This document shows, piece by piece, positions 63,924 to 64,000 of a DNA stretch of 64,000 bases. The notes below the pieces were generated by a model. It was not told the DNA's origin, searched no databases, and saw only the letters and a program-made list of their open reading frames with translations. How positions within the stretch are numbered: the first letter of the stretch is position 1; every line of letters starts with the position of its first letter. Position numbers and translations under genes: made by a program. Origin of the DNA: Balneolaceae bacterium (GTDB taxonomy: Bacteria > Bacteroidota > Rhodothermia > Balneolales > Balneolaceae); assembly GCA_007693745.1 (NCBI GenBank), contig REDA01000046.1, forward strand, positions 55,864 to 119,863, given 5' to 3'.

Positions 63924-64000
63924 GTGCCAGTACCAATAATTCTTACCGAAAAGGCGCAGGAAGATTTGGATGATGCCTTCCAGTGGTATGAAAAGCAAGA
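63924..64000 (+). CDS. RelE/ParE family toxin, 3' truncated by the window
   Basis: GTG start 6 bp after the antitoxin stop. The visible 25 residues (VPIILTEKAQEDLDDAFQW then YEKQ) are the first strand and helix of the ParE/RelE toxin fold (pattern V.LT..A..DL..A..WYE). The rest lies beyond the window end, so activity and length are unknown. Confidence 0.85.
   Translation, partial: MPVPIILTEKAQEDLDDAFQWYEKQ

Noticed and set aside
1..64000. CRISPR arrays, complete prophage, intact transposases, rRNA operon
   Set aside because: No regularly spaced direct repeats, phage structural genes, intact transposase frames or rRNA sequence were recognised; the only mobile-type signals are in the last kilobase.

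Overview
The window reads as chromosomal DNA from an aerobic, Gram-negative bacterium of the Bacteroidota-like (FCB) branch, most likely Balneolota/Rhodothermota. This placement is inferred from gene content: TonB/SusC-type plug domain, many lipoprotein and Tat-exported hydrolases, a three-gene proton-translocating transhydrogenase, an OprO/P-type porin, DUF4412, DUF6580 and DUF4342 proteins, and an FeS-type photolyase. GC is moderate and genes are dense. Almost everything is housekeeping or envelope metabolism. The last kilobase is different in character.

Layout. 0-5.3 kb: an RND efflux operon (adaptor, truncated by the window edge; inner-membrane pump; TolC-like channel) joined by ATGA overlaps. 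5.4-9.0 kb: an RsbW-like ATPase and glutamate dehydrogenase on the minus strand, then an HNH nuclease and mnmA. 9.1-13.4 kb: an envelope group with a DUF4412 protein, a 5'-nucleotidase split into two overlapping genes, a porin, and a stand-alone TonB plug lipoprotein. 13.6-21 kb: ilvE, an M24 peptidase, recQ, a uracil-DNA glycosylase and a PQQ-type sugar dehydrogenase. 21-30.3 kb: pntB/pntA2/pntA1 (minus), trxB, an FeS photolyase, DUF3820, an SRAP protein, DUF4342 and yifB/comM. 30.3-38.6 kb: an SDR, DUF6580, YceI, 3-methyladenine glycosylase, mutS, a Tat-exported sugar isomerase and a GntR regulator. 38.6-49.2 kb: an SF1 helicase, the heme operon hemH-hemA-hemC-hemD-hemE-hemF and a two-component system. 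49.5-62.6 kb: an SDR, a series of exported hydrolases (beta-lactamase-fold, GH16, erythromycin esterase-like, penicillin acylase), DUF58, an amidinotransferase-fold enzyme, DUF481 and PolX.

62.9-64 kb: tRNA-Leu(GAG) with a terminator, then a decayed N-terminal piece of an integron-type tyrosine recombinase (minus strand, amber codon at position 16, no catalytic domain). After about 200 bp with a candidate GTTRRRY core site there is a divergent toxin-antitoxin pair cut by the window end. This looks like the edge of a degenerate chromosomal integron or another integrase-driven island and is the most interesting part of the window.

How genes work together. The six hem genes cover glutamyl-tRNA to heme except for HemL, HemB and protoporphyrinogen oxidase. 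A Fur/PerR-like 7-1-7 palindrome lies upstream of hemH. The split nucleotidase plus porin suggest nucleotide/phosphate scavenging. DNA-repair genes (recQ, UDG, photolyase, SRAP, AAG, mutS, polX) are numerous but scattered. A family of 84-149 bp intergenic repeats, with three good copies, one diverged copy and two partial copies in both orientations, runs through the window and is not explained by any gene.
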